DNA of 64,000 bases from Nocardioides renjunii (GCF_034661175.1 NZ_CP141058.1:3472001-3536000); one strand, 5' to 3'; positions 14,714 to 26,930 are shown, numbered from the stretch's first letter. The notes: a model not told the origin generated them from the letters alone. Made by a program: numbers and translations.

Positions 14714-17443
14714 TTGCACTCACGACGACCGTTGGCGTACCTCGCCGGCGCCGCCCTGCCCCTGTCCCTCCTGGCCGTCGCCGGGACCACGCCGGGCGCC
14801 GCCTCGGGGAGCGTGACCCCCGCCGAGTCGTTCCACCGGCTCGCGACCTACCCGGTCTTCCAGAACGTGCCGGCCGGCGTCGACCCCGCCGACGAGACCG
14901 TGGCGGAGATCTCGGACGTCACCGACGACGGCCGCACCGTCGTCTACACCGATGCCGCCGGTCGTCGGATCGGGTTCCTCGACATCACCGACCCCGGCCG
15001 GCCCGTCGGCACGGGCTCGATCGACGTCACGCTCACCGGCGGCGCCGGCGACTCCCCGACGTCCGTCGCCGTGGTCGGTGACCGCGTGCTCGTCGCGGTC
15101 GACGGCACGGACGGCGACTTCGCCGACCCGTCGGGCCGCGTCGACGTCTACGACCTGGCGACCCGCACGCTCGTGCGCAGCATCGACGTGCAGGGCCAGC
15201 CCGACTCCATCGCCACCAGCCCGGACGGGACCTACGCGGTCGTCGCGATCGAGAACCAGCGCGACGAGGAGGTCACCCCCGCCGGCCAGGAGGAGGGCGA
15301 CCTGCCGCAGGCGCCTGCCGGCTTCGTCCAGGTCATCGAGGTCACCGGGGCACCGGCCGCCTGGACGACCACGCGCGTCGACCTGCCGGCCGCCGAGCTC
15401 GCCGGGATGAACACCCCGGAGGACGCCGAGCCGGAGTACGGCGACGTCAACGCGGACAACCAGTACGTCCTGACCCTCCAGGAGAACAACGGCCTCGTCG
15501 TCATCGACCTGCCGTCGAAGGACATCGTCTCGGCGTTCAGCGCGGGCAACGCCCGGGTCCCCGGCGTCGACGACGACAACGACGGCGTCTTCGACTTCTC
15601 CGTCGACCTCGACCTGCCCCGCGAGCCCGACTCCGTCCAGTGGGTCGGCGACGGCCTGGTCGCGACCGCCAACGAGGGCGACTGGCTCGGGGGCACCCGC
15701 GGCTGGACGGTCTTCGACGCCGCCACCGGCGACGTGGTCTGGGACGCCGGCCGCTCCTTCGAGCAGCTCGCCGTCGAGCACGGGCTCTTCAACGACGACC
15801 GCGCCGACAACAAGGGCACCGAGCCCGAGGGCCTCGCCTTCGCCGAGGTCGGCGGGACGCCGTACGCCTTCGTGGGCTCCGAGCGCAGCAACTTCGTGGC
15901 GGTCTACGACATGACCGACCCGACCCAGCCGCGGTTCTCGCAGGTGCTGCCGACCACCAACGGGCCCGAGGGCCTGCTGCCGATCCCCTCGCGCGACCTG
16001 GTCGTGATCTCCTCCGAGACCGACGACAGCGCTGCGCTGGTGCGTGCGAGCATCGCGGTCTACCAGCTCGGTGCCGGCGCCCCGGCCTTCCCGTCGATCG
16101 TCTCCGACGCCGCTGCCGACGGCACCCACGTCGGGTGGGGCGCCCTGGGTGCGCTCTCGGCCGACCCGGGCAACCCCGGCCACCTGTGGGCGGCCAGCGA
16201 CGCGGCCTACGCCACGGGCCGGATCTACCGCGTCGACGTGGACGCCGAGCCGGCCGTCATCGAGAAGGTCGTCGAGGTGAGCGACGGCGGTGCCACGCCG
16301 GCGCTCGACATCGAGGGCGTCTCCGCCCGTGAGGACGGCGGCTTCTGGCTCGCCGTGGAGGGCGCCACCGGAGCCGGCAACCGGGTCCTGCGCACCGACT
16401 CCCGCGGCCGGGTGGTGCAGACCGTCCCGCTGCCCGCGTCGGTGACCGACCACGTCCGCCAGTGGGGGCTCGAGGGCGTCACCACGACCGGCGCCGGGTC
16501 CTCCGAGGTCGTCCACGTCGTCCTCCAGCGACCGCTGTGGACCTCGACCTCCGGCGCGCTGGTGCCCCTCGAGGGCAACAGCACCCGCATCGGGCGCTAC
16601 GACGTGGCGGCGGGCACCTGGTCCTGGTTCGCCTACCCGCTCTCCACGACGGCCACGACCGGCGACTGGATCGGCGTCTCGGAGGTCACCGCGGTCGACG
16701 CCGACACCCTCGCGGTCGTCGAGCGCGACAAGCTCAACGGTCCGACGGCGGCGCTCAAGCGGGTCTACACGGTCGACCTCCCGCCGGCCGGCGGCACGAC
16801 GACCCCCGTCGCGCTCACCAAGGAGCTCGCGGTCGACGTCCTGCCGACGATGCAGGCGCTGAGGGGCTGGACCCAGGAGAAGCTCGAGGGCCTGACCATC
16901 GGTGCCGACGGCGAGGTCTACGCGGTGACCGACAACGACGGTCTCGACGACGCGACCGGCGAGACGCAGCTCCTGCGACTCGGCGCCGCCGCCACGGTGT
17001 TCGGACCCGAGCCCACGGTCCCGCCCACCACGCCGCCGACGACCCCGCCGACCACCACTACGCCGACCACCACTACGCCGACCACCACGCCCACCACCAC
17101 GAGCACCCCGACGGCCACCCCGACGACCACCCCGACGCCCGCCCCGACCCCGACGCCCGCCCAGCAGGCCAGGGAGTCGAGGGTCACGGTCAGGGTCGAG
17201 GACCGCGCCGGCCGCTCGGTGCGCCTGGTCACGAAGGTGCGCCCGGGCACCGCGACCGGCGCCGTACGCATCGTGGTCCGGAAGGACGGCGAGACCGAGG
17301 TGCGTCGCACCGTCAGGCTGAGCGACGCCCGCAAGGTGCTCGACCTCCGGCTGCCCCGCGGACGTCACAACGTCGTGGTGACCTACCTCGGCGACGACGA
17401 GCACCTGCGCTCGCGCACGGTCGAGAGGGTCTCCCTGCGGTGA
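14714..17443 (+). CDS. secreted phytase-like esterase / beta-propeller protein
   Basis: 909-residue exported protein. A Sec-type signal (HSRRPLAYLAGAALPLSLLAV) is followed by a propeller-like region with repeated strands (VAVVGDRVLVAVDGTDGD, PDSIATSPDGTYAVVAIENQ). From about residue 470 comes a phytase-like domain (GALGALSADPGNPGHLWAASD, LDIEGVSAREDGGFWLAVEG). A Thr/Pro stalk at about 770-815 and a C-terminal Ig-like domain (VTVRVEDRAGRSVRLVTKVR) follow. Such proteins act on phosphoesters outside the cell; the substrate is unknown. TTG 14714 has GAAAGG 7 nt upstream and leaves a normal signal peptide; ATG 14666, 16 codons earlier, is the alternative. Confidence 0.78.
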   Translation: MHSRRPLAYLAGAALPLSLLAVAGTTPGAASGSVTPAESFHRLATYPVFQNVPAGVDPADETVAEISDVTDDGRTVVYTDAAGRRIGFLDITDPGRPVGTGSIDVTLTGGAGDSPTSVAVVGDRVLVAVDGTDGDFADPSGRVDVYDLATRTLVRSIDVQGQPDSIATSPDGTYAVVAIENQRDEEVTPAGQEEGDLPQAPAGFVQVIEVTGAPAAWTTTRVDLPAAELAGMNTPEDAEPEYGDVNADNQYVLTLQENNGLVVIDLPSKDIVSAFSAGNARVPGVDDDNDGVFDFSVDLDLPREPDSVQWVGDGLVATANEGDWLGGTRGWTVFDAATGDVVWDAGRSFEQLAVEHGLFNDDRADNKGTEPEGLAFAEVGGTPYAFVGSERSNFVAVYDMTDPTQPRFSQVLPTTNGPEGLLPIPSRDLVVISSETDDSAALVRASIAVYQLGAGAPAFPSIVSDAAADGTHVGWGALGALSADPGNPGHLWAASDAAYATGRIYRVDVDAEPAVIEKVVEVSDGGATPALDIEGVSAREDGGFWLAVEGATGAGNRVLRTDSRGRVVQTVPLPASVTDHVRQWGLEGVTTTGAGSSEVVHVVLQRPLWTSTSGALVPLEGNSTRIGRYDVAAGTWSWFAYPLSTTATTGDWIGVSEVTAVDADTLAVVERDKLNGPTAALKRVYTVDLPPAGGTTTPVALTKELAVDVLPTMQALRGWTQEKLEGLTIGADGEVYAVTDNDGLDDATGETQLLRLGAAATVFGPEPTVPPTTPPTTPPTTTTPTTTTPTTTPTTTSTPTATPTTTPTPAPTPTPAQQARESRVTVRVEDRAGRSVRLVTKVRPGTATGAVRIVVRKDGETEVRRTVRLSDARKVLDLRLPRGRHNVVVTYLGDDEHLRSRTVERVSLR
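17017..17163 (+). repeat. Thr/Pro low-complexity tract with 15-bp tandem repeats
   Basis: Codes for the Thr-Pro stalk of the phytase-like protein. Two perfect 15-bp units (ACCACCACTACGCCG at 17051-17065 and 17066-17080) lie inside a longer degenerate ACC/CCG run, so length variation by slippage is likely. Confidence 0.75.
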
Positions 17444-17459
17444 GCCGCTGACGTCGGGG

Positions 17460-17485
17460 GGATCGCCGGTCCGGGCCGGCGATCC
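17460..17485. terminator. bidirectional intrinsic terminator
   Basis: A perfect 10-bp stem GGATCGCCGG/CCGGCGATCC with a 6-nt loop lies between the convergent phytase-like and MazG genes; it ends one base before the MazG stop. Confidence 0.75.
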
Positions 17486-17935
17486 TCACGACGTCGGGCG
17501 CGGGCCGGTCCCCTCGGACGACCGGGCCTGCGCCGGTGCCTCCGCCTTCGCTGCCTTGTCGGCCTTCTCTGCGGCCTTGGCCGCGTTCCACAGCACCAGC
17601 ACCTCGGCAGCGTCGGTGGCCACCGCGTCGCCGAACACGTGCGGGTTGCGGCGCTCCATCTTGGCGATCACCCCGCGCGCGACGTCGTCGAGGGTGAAGT
17701 CACCGGCCTCCTCCGCGATGACGGCGTGGATCACCACCTGCAGCAGCAGGTCGCCCAGCTCGTCGCAGAGCGCCGCCGGGTCACCGGACTCGATGGCCTC
17801 GACGACCTCCTCGGCCTCCTCCCGCACGAACGGGACCAGCGAGGTGTGGGTCTGCTCGCGCTTCCAGGCGCACTCGCGCCGCAGCAGGCGCATCTGCTCG
17901 GCGAAGGCCTCCAGCGCCGAGCCGTCGGCCGACAT
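17486..17935 (-). CDS. MazG family nucleoside triphosphate pyrophosphohydrolase
   Basis: 149-residue single MazG domain expected to hydrolyse NTPs or dNTPs to the monophosphate and pyrophosphate. The metal-binding motif is clear: REEAEEVVEAIESGD followed by DELGDLLLQVVIHA (EExxE...ExxD). It is the short actinobacterial form, about half of E. coli MazG, and ends in an Ala/Lys-rich tail. ATG 17935 lies 11 bp after the stop of the SurA-like gene, suggesting a mfd-surA-mazG operon. Confidence 0.87.
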   Translation of the reverse strand: MSADGSALEAFAEQMRLLRRECAWKREQTHTSLVPFVREEAEEVVEAIESGDPAALCDELGDLLLQVVIHAVIAEEAGDFTLDDVARGVIAKMERRNPHVFGDAVATDAAEVLVLWNAAKAAEKADKAAKAEAPAQARSSEGTGPRPTS

Positions 17936-17946
17936 CGGGCGTCCGA

Positions 17947-18623
17947 TCAGCCGCAGCGGTGGGTAAGGGGCAACGACTCCGCGAACGCGGTGTCGGGCTC
18001 CGTGGCGAGACCGGCCTTGGCCGTCTCGCCGACCGCGACCGAGGTGTTGGTGTCGACGGGGGTCAGCACGCCGTCGACGCTCTCGAGGCCGTAGCGCGGG
18101 TCGATCTCGATGCCGTTGGCGTCCGGCCACCGGTTGAAGACGTCGACGCCGGCCTGCGTGACCTCCTCGGTGGTCGGGTCCTCGACCCCCTGCTCGGCCA
18201 GGACGATCTCGCCGACCTGGTCGACGATGTCGGTGGCGAGCGCGTTGGCCGACGTCAGCTCGACGTAGGTGTCCCTGGACTCCTCGGGCATCGAGGCGGC
18301 CAGGCGGCGCTGCTCCGCGACACCGTCCTGGTAGCCGGAGCCGGGCTTCAGGCCGTAGTCGTCGGCGATCGCCATCGCCTGGGCCCGCAGCGTCATCAGC
18401 TGCACGGTGCCCTGGCGCACGAAGCTCATCGGCAGCACCGTGCTCTGCGTCTCGAACTGCTCGCCGAGCGCCGTGCACATCCGCTCCGCGGCCGCGTCGA
18501 CCTCGCGGACGGAGAGCTCCTCGTCGCCGACCTTGACCGCAACTCCCGGGGAGGCACTGCCGCACCCGGTCAGCAGCAGTCCTGCGAGGACCGTCGTCGC
18601 GGCCGTCATCAGGCGGGTCTTGC

Positions 18624-18627
<4 letters not shown>
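17947..18627 (-). CDS. SurA N-terminal-domain lipoprotein
   Basis: 226-residue secreted lipoprotein with lipobox LTGC (Cys22). The mature part, VAVKVGDEELSVREVDAAAERMC and following helices, resembles the N-terminal chaperone domain of SurA/PrsA foldases, but no parvulin PPIase domain follows. A chaperone-like role at the outer face of the membrane is an inference from the family. GTG 18627 overlaps the mfd stop by 4 bp and has AAGGAG further upstream within mfd. In many actinobacteria a SurA-like gene sits between mfd and mazG, as here. Confidence 0.82.
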
Positions 18628-22223
<3,596 letters not shown>

Positions 22224-22286
22224 AGAGGAGTTCCTTCGAGAGCACGCGAAACGACCCCAGACGCTGGGCGGGTGGGGGGACTTGAG

Positions 22287-22292
22287 AGTCTA
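22287..22292 (-). promoter_or_regulatory. -10 box for mfd
   Basis: TAGACT on the minus strand, 63 nt before the mfd GTG. Confidence 0.35.
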
Positions 22293-22332
22293 CGGGGGCT
22301 GTCCGACAGCGACGCGTGCGGGAGGAGGGGCC

Positions 22333-22413
22333 GCCCCCCGGACCGAAGATGGTCCGACGGGGGGTTTGCCCCGGGCGTCACTGGGGTAGCAACTGCCACA
22401 ACGGCCGACGCCC
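22333..22413 (+). ncRNA. structured leader candidate upstream of a secreted-protein gene
   Basis: Three nested or successive stems can be drawn: CGGACC-GAAGAT-GGTCCG (22339-22356) extended by C-run/G-run pairing; GGGCGTC (22373-22379) with GACGCCC (22407-22413); and inside it GGTAG-CAA-CTGCC (22385-22397). It lies 47 bp before ATG 22460. It may be a regulatory leader; it does not match a riboswitch family that I can recognise. Confidence 0.35.
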
Positions 22414-22459
22414 GAGCGCCGGTCGACCACGCACTTCCATCGAGAGGAAACACGGGGAC

Positions 22460-23155
22460 ATGCGCACCACTCGTCTCATCGCCGGCACCATGACGGCCGC
22501 CCTTCTCGGCGTCACGCCGATGGCCCTGGCCACGTCTGCCGAGGCCGCCGTGACCGTCACGACGGCGACCACGCTCACCTCGGAGAAGGCCGCCTACATG
22601 TACGGCGACACGATCTTCTTCGACGCCGCGGTGACCACCACCGACCCGGCCAACCCGTACGCCCCGGGCGCGGCCACCCTCTACATCCAGCGTCCCGGGT
22701 CCACCACGTGGGAGCCCCTCGCGTCCGACGACGGCGCCTCGTACCTCTACTTCGTCGACATCGTCGCGGAGTCGAACGCCCTCTACAAGGTCGTCTACCC
22801 CGGTGGCGTCGACGGCACCGGAGACGTCTACACCCCGAGCGAGTCGGCTCCCTTCGCGATCGCGACCTCGCGCAACCTCACCATCAAGAACCCGCGTGGC
22901 ACCTTCGTCAAGGGCAAGATCAAGCCCGACTACGCGAAGAAGAAGGTCGTGGTCCAGAAGAAGGTCGGCAAGAAGTGGAAGAAGTTCCGCGCGCTGAAGA
23001 CCTCGAAGAAGAGCACCTTCCAGGTGACCCTGCCCGCCTCGCGCAAGCGCACCTACTGGCGCTTCGTCGTCAAGGCCAACGCCGAGTTCGCCGCCACGGT
23101 GGCCGAGGGCTCGACGATCCGCTACCGCTCCGCGGGTCGTGTCGCCATCCGGTGA
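22460..23155 (+). CDS. secreted Ig-like protein, paralogue A
   Basis: 231-residue exported protein of unknown function. The Sec signal MRTTRLIAGTMTAALLGVT with an Ala-rich cleavage region is followed by a strand-rich region (TLTSEKAAYMYGDTIFFDAAV) typical of bacterial Ig-like repeats. The C-terminal module is very Lys/Arg-rich (KGKIKPDYAKKKVVVQKKVGKKWKKF). The next gene is a diverged copy with the same layout, including the KGKx-PDYxKKK motif. A polyanion- or wall-binding role is possible because of the basic module (inference). ATG 22460 sits behind a structured leader. Confidence 0.75.
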   Translation: MRTTRLIAGTMTAALLGVTPMALATSAEAAVTVTTATTLTSEKAAYMYGDTIFFDAAVTTTDPANPYAPGAATLYIQRPGSTTWEPLASDDGASYLYFVDIVAESNALYKVVYPGGVDGTGDVYTPSESAPFAIATSRNLTIKNPRGTFVKGKIKPDYAKKKVVVQKKVGKKWKKFRALKTSKKSTFQVTLPASRKRTYWRFVVKANAEFAATVAEGSTIRYRSAGRVAIR

Positions 23156-23176
23156 CCTGACGCTTGTCCGGTGACG

Positions 23177-23218
23177 CGGCCGGGTGCACTGTCCTTCGCC
23201 GGGCGGTGCGCCCGGCCG
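23177..23218 (+). terminator. terminator hairpin between the two paralogues
   Basis: A 13-bp stem with one G-T pair (23177-23189 with 23206-23218), followed by TT, lies 21 bp after the stop of paralogue A. Confidence 0.6.
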
Positions 23219-23225
23219 TTCGTCA

Positions 23226-23231
23226 TAGGAT
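23226..23231 (+). promoter_or_regulatory. -10 box of paralogue B
   Basis: TAGGAT, 45 nt before ATG 23277 and just after the terminator of paralogue A, so each copy seems to have its own promoter. Confidence 0.4.
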
Positions 23232-23276
23232 TGCTCGAGCACCTGCCTCGTCCCCTGTCCCAGAGGATCACCGCAC

Positions 23277-23948
23277 ATGCGCACCGTTCGTCTCCTCGCC
23301 GGCGTCGTCGCCGCCTCGGCCATGGCCACGTCGGTCGTCGTCGCGGCACCCGCGCACGCCAGGGACACCTGGACCACCACGACCGTCGCCGAGCCGAGCG
23401 AGACGACCGTCGAGTTCGGCGACACCATCGACATCACGGTCGACGTCGACAGCCAGACGGGGCTCCCCCCCACCGGCGGCACGTCGACGCTGCTCGCGTT
23501 GCGGGCGGGCGCGACCGAGTGGGCACAGGTGGCGACCACCACGTCGCCGGGAGCGTCCTTCCTCGACGTCAGGCCGCGCATGAACACCACCTACAAGGTG
23601 GTCTACGCCGGCCACGTCGAGGCGGACCGGACGAAGGGTGACACCTACACGTCGAGCGAGTCGGCCACCTTCGGCGTCGACGTGTCGCGCCGGATCACCC
23701 ACCCGAGCGCGGGCTTCGTCCTGAAGGGCAAGGTCACGCCCGACTACCGCAAGAAGAAGATCGTCATCGAGGTCAGCAAGAAGCAGGACGAGGGCTACAA
23801 GAAGTTCATGACCATCCGGACCGACCGGGCCGGCGCCTACAAGGTGACCCTGCCCCGTCGCAGCGGCACCTGGTACTACACCGTCATCGTCAAGGGTGAC
23901 GCCCGCTACCTCGGCACCGGCTTCGCCTGGCGCACCTGGGTCTCCTGA
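23277..23948 (+). CDS. secreted Ig-like protein, paralogue B
   Basis: 223-residue exported protein, tandem relative of the preceding gene. The Sec signal (MRTVRLLAGVVAASAMATSVV) ends near AHA-RD; a strand-rich module (TTVEFGDTIDITVDVDS) and a basic module (KGKVTPDYRKKKIVIEVSKK) follow. The segment TYKVVYAGHVEADRTKGDTYTSSESATF matches LYKVVYPGGVDGTGDVYTPSESAPF of paralogue A, showing common descent with strong divergence elsewhere. Function unknown. ATG 23277 follows AGAGGA. Confidence 0.75.
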   Translation: MRTVRLLAGVVAASAMATSVVVAAPAHARDTWTTTTVAEPSETTVEFGDTIDITVDVDSQTGLPPTGGTSTLLALRAGATEWAQVATTTSPGASFLDVRPRMNTTYKVVYAGHVEADRTKGDTYTSSESATFGVDVSRRITHPSAGFVLKGKVTPDYRKKKIVIEVSKKQDEGYKKFMTIRTDRAGAYKVTLPRRSGTWYYTVIVKGDARYLGTGFAWRTWVS

Positions 23949-24016
23949 CCCGGGCCGTAAGTCCGCCGCCCGACGTCCGGGACGCGCGGCTCTTTACCGT
24001 TCGACTGGCGGACACA

Positions 24017-24022
24017 TAGGTT
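24017..24022 (+). promoter_or_regulatory. -10 box of the M28 peptidase gene
   Basis: TAGGTT, 8 nt before ATG 24031; leaderless arrangement. Confidence 0.5.
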
Positions 24023-24030
24023 CACCAGGC

Positions 24031-25578
24031 ATGAACCAGTTCTCGGGAACAGACCAGTCCACCCTGCCCACCACCGCCCCGGCCCCAGCCCTCGGCCGGG
24101 CCCTCGGCGACGCACCCGCTGACGCCCCCGGCTCCGGCGCCCTCAGTCGCCGACGCCTCCTCGCGGGCGCCGCCGGAGGCGTCGCCCTCGTCGCCGCCGG
24201 CCAGCCCGCCTGGGCCGCCGACGCCACCCGCCCCGGCGCCCTGCGCGGCCCGGCCCTGCGCCCGCGCGACAACCAGGTCGTGCGCAAGATCCGGCCCGCG
24301 CGCGCCCTCGCCGACCTCGAGGTGCTGTCCGAGCGGATCGGCCCCCGGATCGGCGGCACCGCCTCGGAGAAGGCGGCGGCCGAGTTCGCACTGACCTCCT
24401 TCCGCAGCGCCGGCTGCAGCGACGTACGCCTCGAGCCGTTCGCCGTGGCCGACAAGTTCCTCGCCGACATCGGAGACCCCGACGGCCAGCTGCCCGACGA
24501 CATCTGCTGGCAGGCCGGCGCCTCCCCCGACGCCGGCCTGGACACCACCGTCACCGGGCGGGTGCTCGACGTGAAGGCGGCCACCGCACCGGTGTGGCCG
24601 ACCGACCCGGCGGCCGTCACCGGCGCGGTGCTCCTCGCGGACGACGCCCAGGACGCGTCCCCCGTCACCCGGGTCGAGCTCCGCGCCGCCTTCGTGCTCG
24701 AGGCGCAGCGGCGTGGCGCGGCGGCCGTGGTGCTGCTGCCGGCCGACCTCGAGTACCCGCGCCGGGCGTCGGCGACCTCGCCGCGGCTGGTGCCGACCAC
24801 GGGCACGACCGCCCCGCCGTGGACACCCGTCGCCACGATCCCCGTGCTGGGCGTGGCGCAGGTGCAGAAGCGGCTGCTGCGCGAGGACCTCGTCGTGCGG
24901 CCGCTGCGGCTGACGATCGGGACGACCTCGCACCGCGGACTGACCAGCAACAACGTCTTCGCCGACATCCCGGGCCGCCAGGGCCGCAACGGCTCGGTCG
25001 TCTACATCTCCGGGCACTACGACTCCGTGATCGGCGCCCCCGGCGCCAACGACGACGGGTCGGGCACCGTGCTCACCCTGGAGCTCGCCCGGGTGCTGAC
25101 CAGGCTGCCGAAGGCCGACGCGACCATCCGGCTGGCCCTGTGGGGGTCGGAGGAGCAGGGGCTGCTCGGCTCGCGCCACCACGTGTCCCAGCTGACGCAG
25201 GCCCAGCGCGACCGCGTCCGCGGCGTCTTCCAGAACGACATGGTCGGCACCAGCTGGAGCCCCGCGACCCGCTACTGGCTGCTGTCCTTCTCGGGCACGG
25301 GCAACGCCACGACCGACCGCATCCAGGCGGCGGCCGCGCGGCTCGGCTACGAGCCGCAGATCTCGCCGGTGACCCAGCGCGGCGCCAGCGACCACCAGTC
25401 CTTCCAGGAGGTGGGCATCGCCTCGGCGAACTTCTCCTGGCGCGGTGAGTCGACCCCGGCGCTGCTCGAGCCGCCGTACCACTCCCCCGAGGACACCATC
25501 GCCCGCAACATCAGCATGGACCGGCTCACGGTGAGCATGGAGATGATCGGCTGCGCGGCCTACGACCTGGCCAACTAG
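24031..25578 (+). CDS. Tat-exported M28 family metallopeptidase
   Basis: 515-residue secreted aminopeptidase-like enzyme. The twin-arginine signal is SRRRLLAGAAGGVALVAAG near residue 38, after a long Ala/Pro-rich n-region, ending at AWAAD. The zinc residues of M28 are seen: GHYDSV (His, Asp), the bridging Asp in PGANDDGSGT, the catalytic Glu pair in WGSEEQGLLGS, an Asp in FQNDMVG, and the last His in SDHQSF. A PA-like insert (residues about 180-280) lies before the catalytic part. It would cleave N-terminal residues of peptides outside the cell with two zinc ions. Confidence 0.92.
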   Translation: MNQFSGTDQSTLPTTAPAPALGRALGDAPADAPGSGALSRRRLLAGAAGGVALVAAGQPAWAADATRPGALRGPALRPRDNQVVRKIRPARALADLEVLSERIGPRIGGTASEKAAAEFALTSFRSAGCSDVRLEPFAVADKFLADIGDPDGQLPDDICWQAGASPDAGLDTTVTGRVLDVKAATAPVWPTDPAAVTGAVLLADDAQDASPVTRVELRAAFVLEAQRRGAAAVVLLPADLEYPRRASATSPRLVPTTGTTAPPWTPVATIPVLGVAQVQKRLLREDLVVRPLRLTIGTTSHRGLTSNNVFADIPGRQGRNGSVVYISGHYDSVIGAPGANDDGSGTVLTLELARVLTRLPKADATIRLALWGSEEQGLLGSRHHVSQLTQAQRDRVRGVFQNDMVGTSWSPATRYWLLSFSGTGNATTDRIQAAAARLGYEPQISPVTQRGASDHQSFQEVGIASANFSWRGESTPALLEPPYHSPEDTIARNISMDRLTVSMEMIGCAAYDLAN

Positions 25579-25594
25579 CGCGTCGGGGCCCCGC

Positions 25595-26038
25595 TCACGA
25601 GGCGGGCGGGGGTGGACCGGCGTCCACCTCCGCCTCCGCCTTCGCCCCCGGCGCCGCTTCTGCCTCCGAGCGCAGGATGCAGAACTGGTTGCCCTCGGGG
25701 TCGGCGAAGACGACCCAGCCGGTGCCCGGTCCCCAGGACCCGCGCTGGTCGCCGACCTCCGTGGCGCCGAGGCCGCGCACCCGCTCGACCTCCTCGTCGC
25801 GGGTGCCCGTGCGGGGACGCAGGTCGAAGTGGATGCGCTTGGCCGGCAGCTCCTCGTCGGGCACCTCGATGAAGAGGATGCTGTGCCCCGAGTCGGGGTC
25901 GAGGATCATGCACTCGTCGTGGCCGGGCTCGTTGGGGTCGTCCTCGACGTCGACGTAGCCGAGCAGGCGCTTCCACCACTCCGAGAGCTCGTAGGCGTCA
26001 TGGCAGTCGACGGTCGTGTGGGAGACGAAGGAGGTCAT
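25595..26038 (-). CDS. VOC superfamily (glyoxalase-like) protein
   Basis: 147-residue protein with the two beta-alpha-beta-beta-beta modules of the vicinal-oxygen-chelate fold: HTTVDCHDAYELSEWWKRLLGY at the start and GWVVFADPEGNQFCILR at the end. The latter is the typical DPEGN-x-F strand with the metal-site region. Substrate is unknown; many such single-copy actinobacterial proteins are annotated only as VOC. The tail is Ala/Glu/Pro-rich. ATG 26038 has GGAGG 2 nt upstream and is preferred to a start 12 codons earlier. Confidence 0.87.
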   Translation of the reverse strand: MTSFVSHTTVDCHDAYELSEWWKRLLGYVDVEDDPNEPGHDECMILDPDSGHSILFIEVPDEELPAKRIHFDLRPRTGTRDEEVERVRGLGATEVGDQRGSWGPGTGWVVFADPEGNQFCILRSEAEAAPGAKAEAEVDAGPPPPAS

Positions 26039-26051
26039 GGCCTCCACGCTC

Positions 26052-26072
26052 GCGGCACCGGCTCGGTGCCGC
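26052..26072 (-). terminator. intrinsic hairpin after the CysQ-like gene
   Basis: Perfect 9-bp stem GCGGCACCG/CGGTGCCGC with a 3-nt loop, between the CysQ-like stop and the VOC start on the minus strand. Confidence 0.65.
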
Positions 26073-26096
26073 AAGCCGATTTCGGGCGGAGCGGCG

Positions 26097-26867
26097 TCAG
26101 TCGGTGCCGTGGCGTCGGACGAAGTCGACGATCTGGTCGGCGAGCTCGGGACGGCACACGATGAGGTCCGGCAGCGAGGTGTCGTCGGCGTTGTAGACCA
26201 GCGGCGAGCCGTCGACGCGGCTGCAGTGCAGGCCGGCGGCCCGGGCCACCGCGACGGGCGCCGCGTTGTCCCACTGGTACTGCCCGCCGGCGTGGACGTA
26301 GGCGTCGGCGATGTCGCGGACCACGCTCATGACCTTGACGCCCGCGCTGCCCATCGGCACGAGCTCAGCGTCGAGCTCGGCGGCCAAGGCCTCGACGAAG
26401 GCCGGCGGGCGGCTGCGGGAGACGGCGATCCGGGGGCGGACCGACGTGCGGGGAGGGACGACGCTCGCGCGCCCGGTGCTGAAGGTCTCGCCCAGCGCCG
26501 GCTGCGCGACGGCGCCGGCGACCAGGTCGCCGCCCTGCCACAGCGCGACGTGCACGGCCCAGTCGTCGCGGGGCGGCTCGGAGAACTCCCGCGTGCCGTC
26601 GAGCGGGTCGATGATCCACACCCGGTCGGCACTCAGGCGCGACTTGTCGTCGGCCGCCTCCTCGGACAGCACGGCGTCGCCGGGCCGGTGCTCGGTGAGG
26701 ATCCGGTCGAGCTCCGCCTGCGCGGCCGCGTCGCCGGCGTCCTTGAGCGCCTTGCCCTCCAGGCCCTCGGCCGCCGCCCCGGCGCGTACGTCGAGGAGCA
26801 CGGCGCCGGCCCGTTCGGCCGCCCAGACGGCGAAGGCGTGGTCGTCGAGCGTGGTGGGGTCGATCAT
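26097..26867 (-). CDS. inositol monophosphatase family / CysQ-like 3'(2'),5'-bisphosphate nucleotidase
   Basis: 256-residue lithium-sensitive-type phosphatase. The metal-binding motif is IIDPLDGTREF, preceded by the Glu pair VLSEEAADD, and the second motif is QWDNAAPVAVARAAG. The TREF variant with the WDNAAP pattern is closest to actinobacterial CysQ, which removes the 3' phosphate of PAP during sulfate assimilation; inositol phosphates are the alternative substrate. ATG 26867 overlaps by ATGA the stop of a 19-codon ORF that begins 7 nt after a -10 box, so translation may be coupled to that ORF. Confidence 0.87.
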   Translation of the reverse strand: MIDPTTLDDHAFAVWAAERAGAVLLDVRAGAAAEGLEGKALKDAGDAAAQAELDRILTEHRPGDAVLSEEAADDKSRLSADRVWIIDPLDGTREFSEPPRDDWAVHVALWQGGDLVAGAVAQPALGETFSTGRASVVPPRTSVRPRIAVSRSRPPAFVEALAAELDAELVPMGSAGVKVMSVVRDIADAYVHAGGQYQWDNAAPVAVARAAGLHCSRVDGSPLVYNADDTSLPDLIVCRPELADQIVDFVRRHGTD

Positions 26868-26923
26868 CGCGGGGTCCCCGCGGCGAGGGCAGCGAACCGG
26901 GGCTCGTCGTGGGCTGAGGTCAT
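26864..26923 (-). CDS. 19-codon upstream ORF overlapping the CysQ-like start
   Basis: The predicted peptide is MTSAHDEPRFAALAAGTPR. The ATG at 26923 lies 7 nt after TAGGCT, so a leaderless transcript would start on it. Its TGA overlaps the ATG of the phosphatase gene (ATGA). The phosphatase has no ribosome site of its own, so this ORF may serve to load ribosomes or act as a leader. Coding status is inferred from position only. Confidence 0.4.
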   Translation of the reverse strand: MTSAHDEPRFAALAAGTPR

Positions 26924-26930
26924 GGGCGGC

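Noticed and set aside
14720..17404. 894-codon open frame antisense to the phytase-like gene
   Set aside because: Low-complexity Arg/Gly/Val translation without domain signals, a mirror of a real gene.
22333..22413. c-di-AMP (ydaO) or other known riboswitch in the leader at 22.3 kb
   Set aside because: The conserved blocks of the ydaO class as I know them are not present, so only an unidentified structured leader is claimed.
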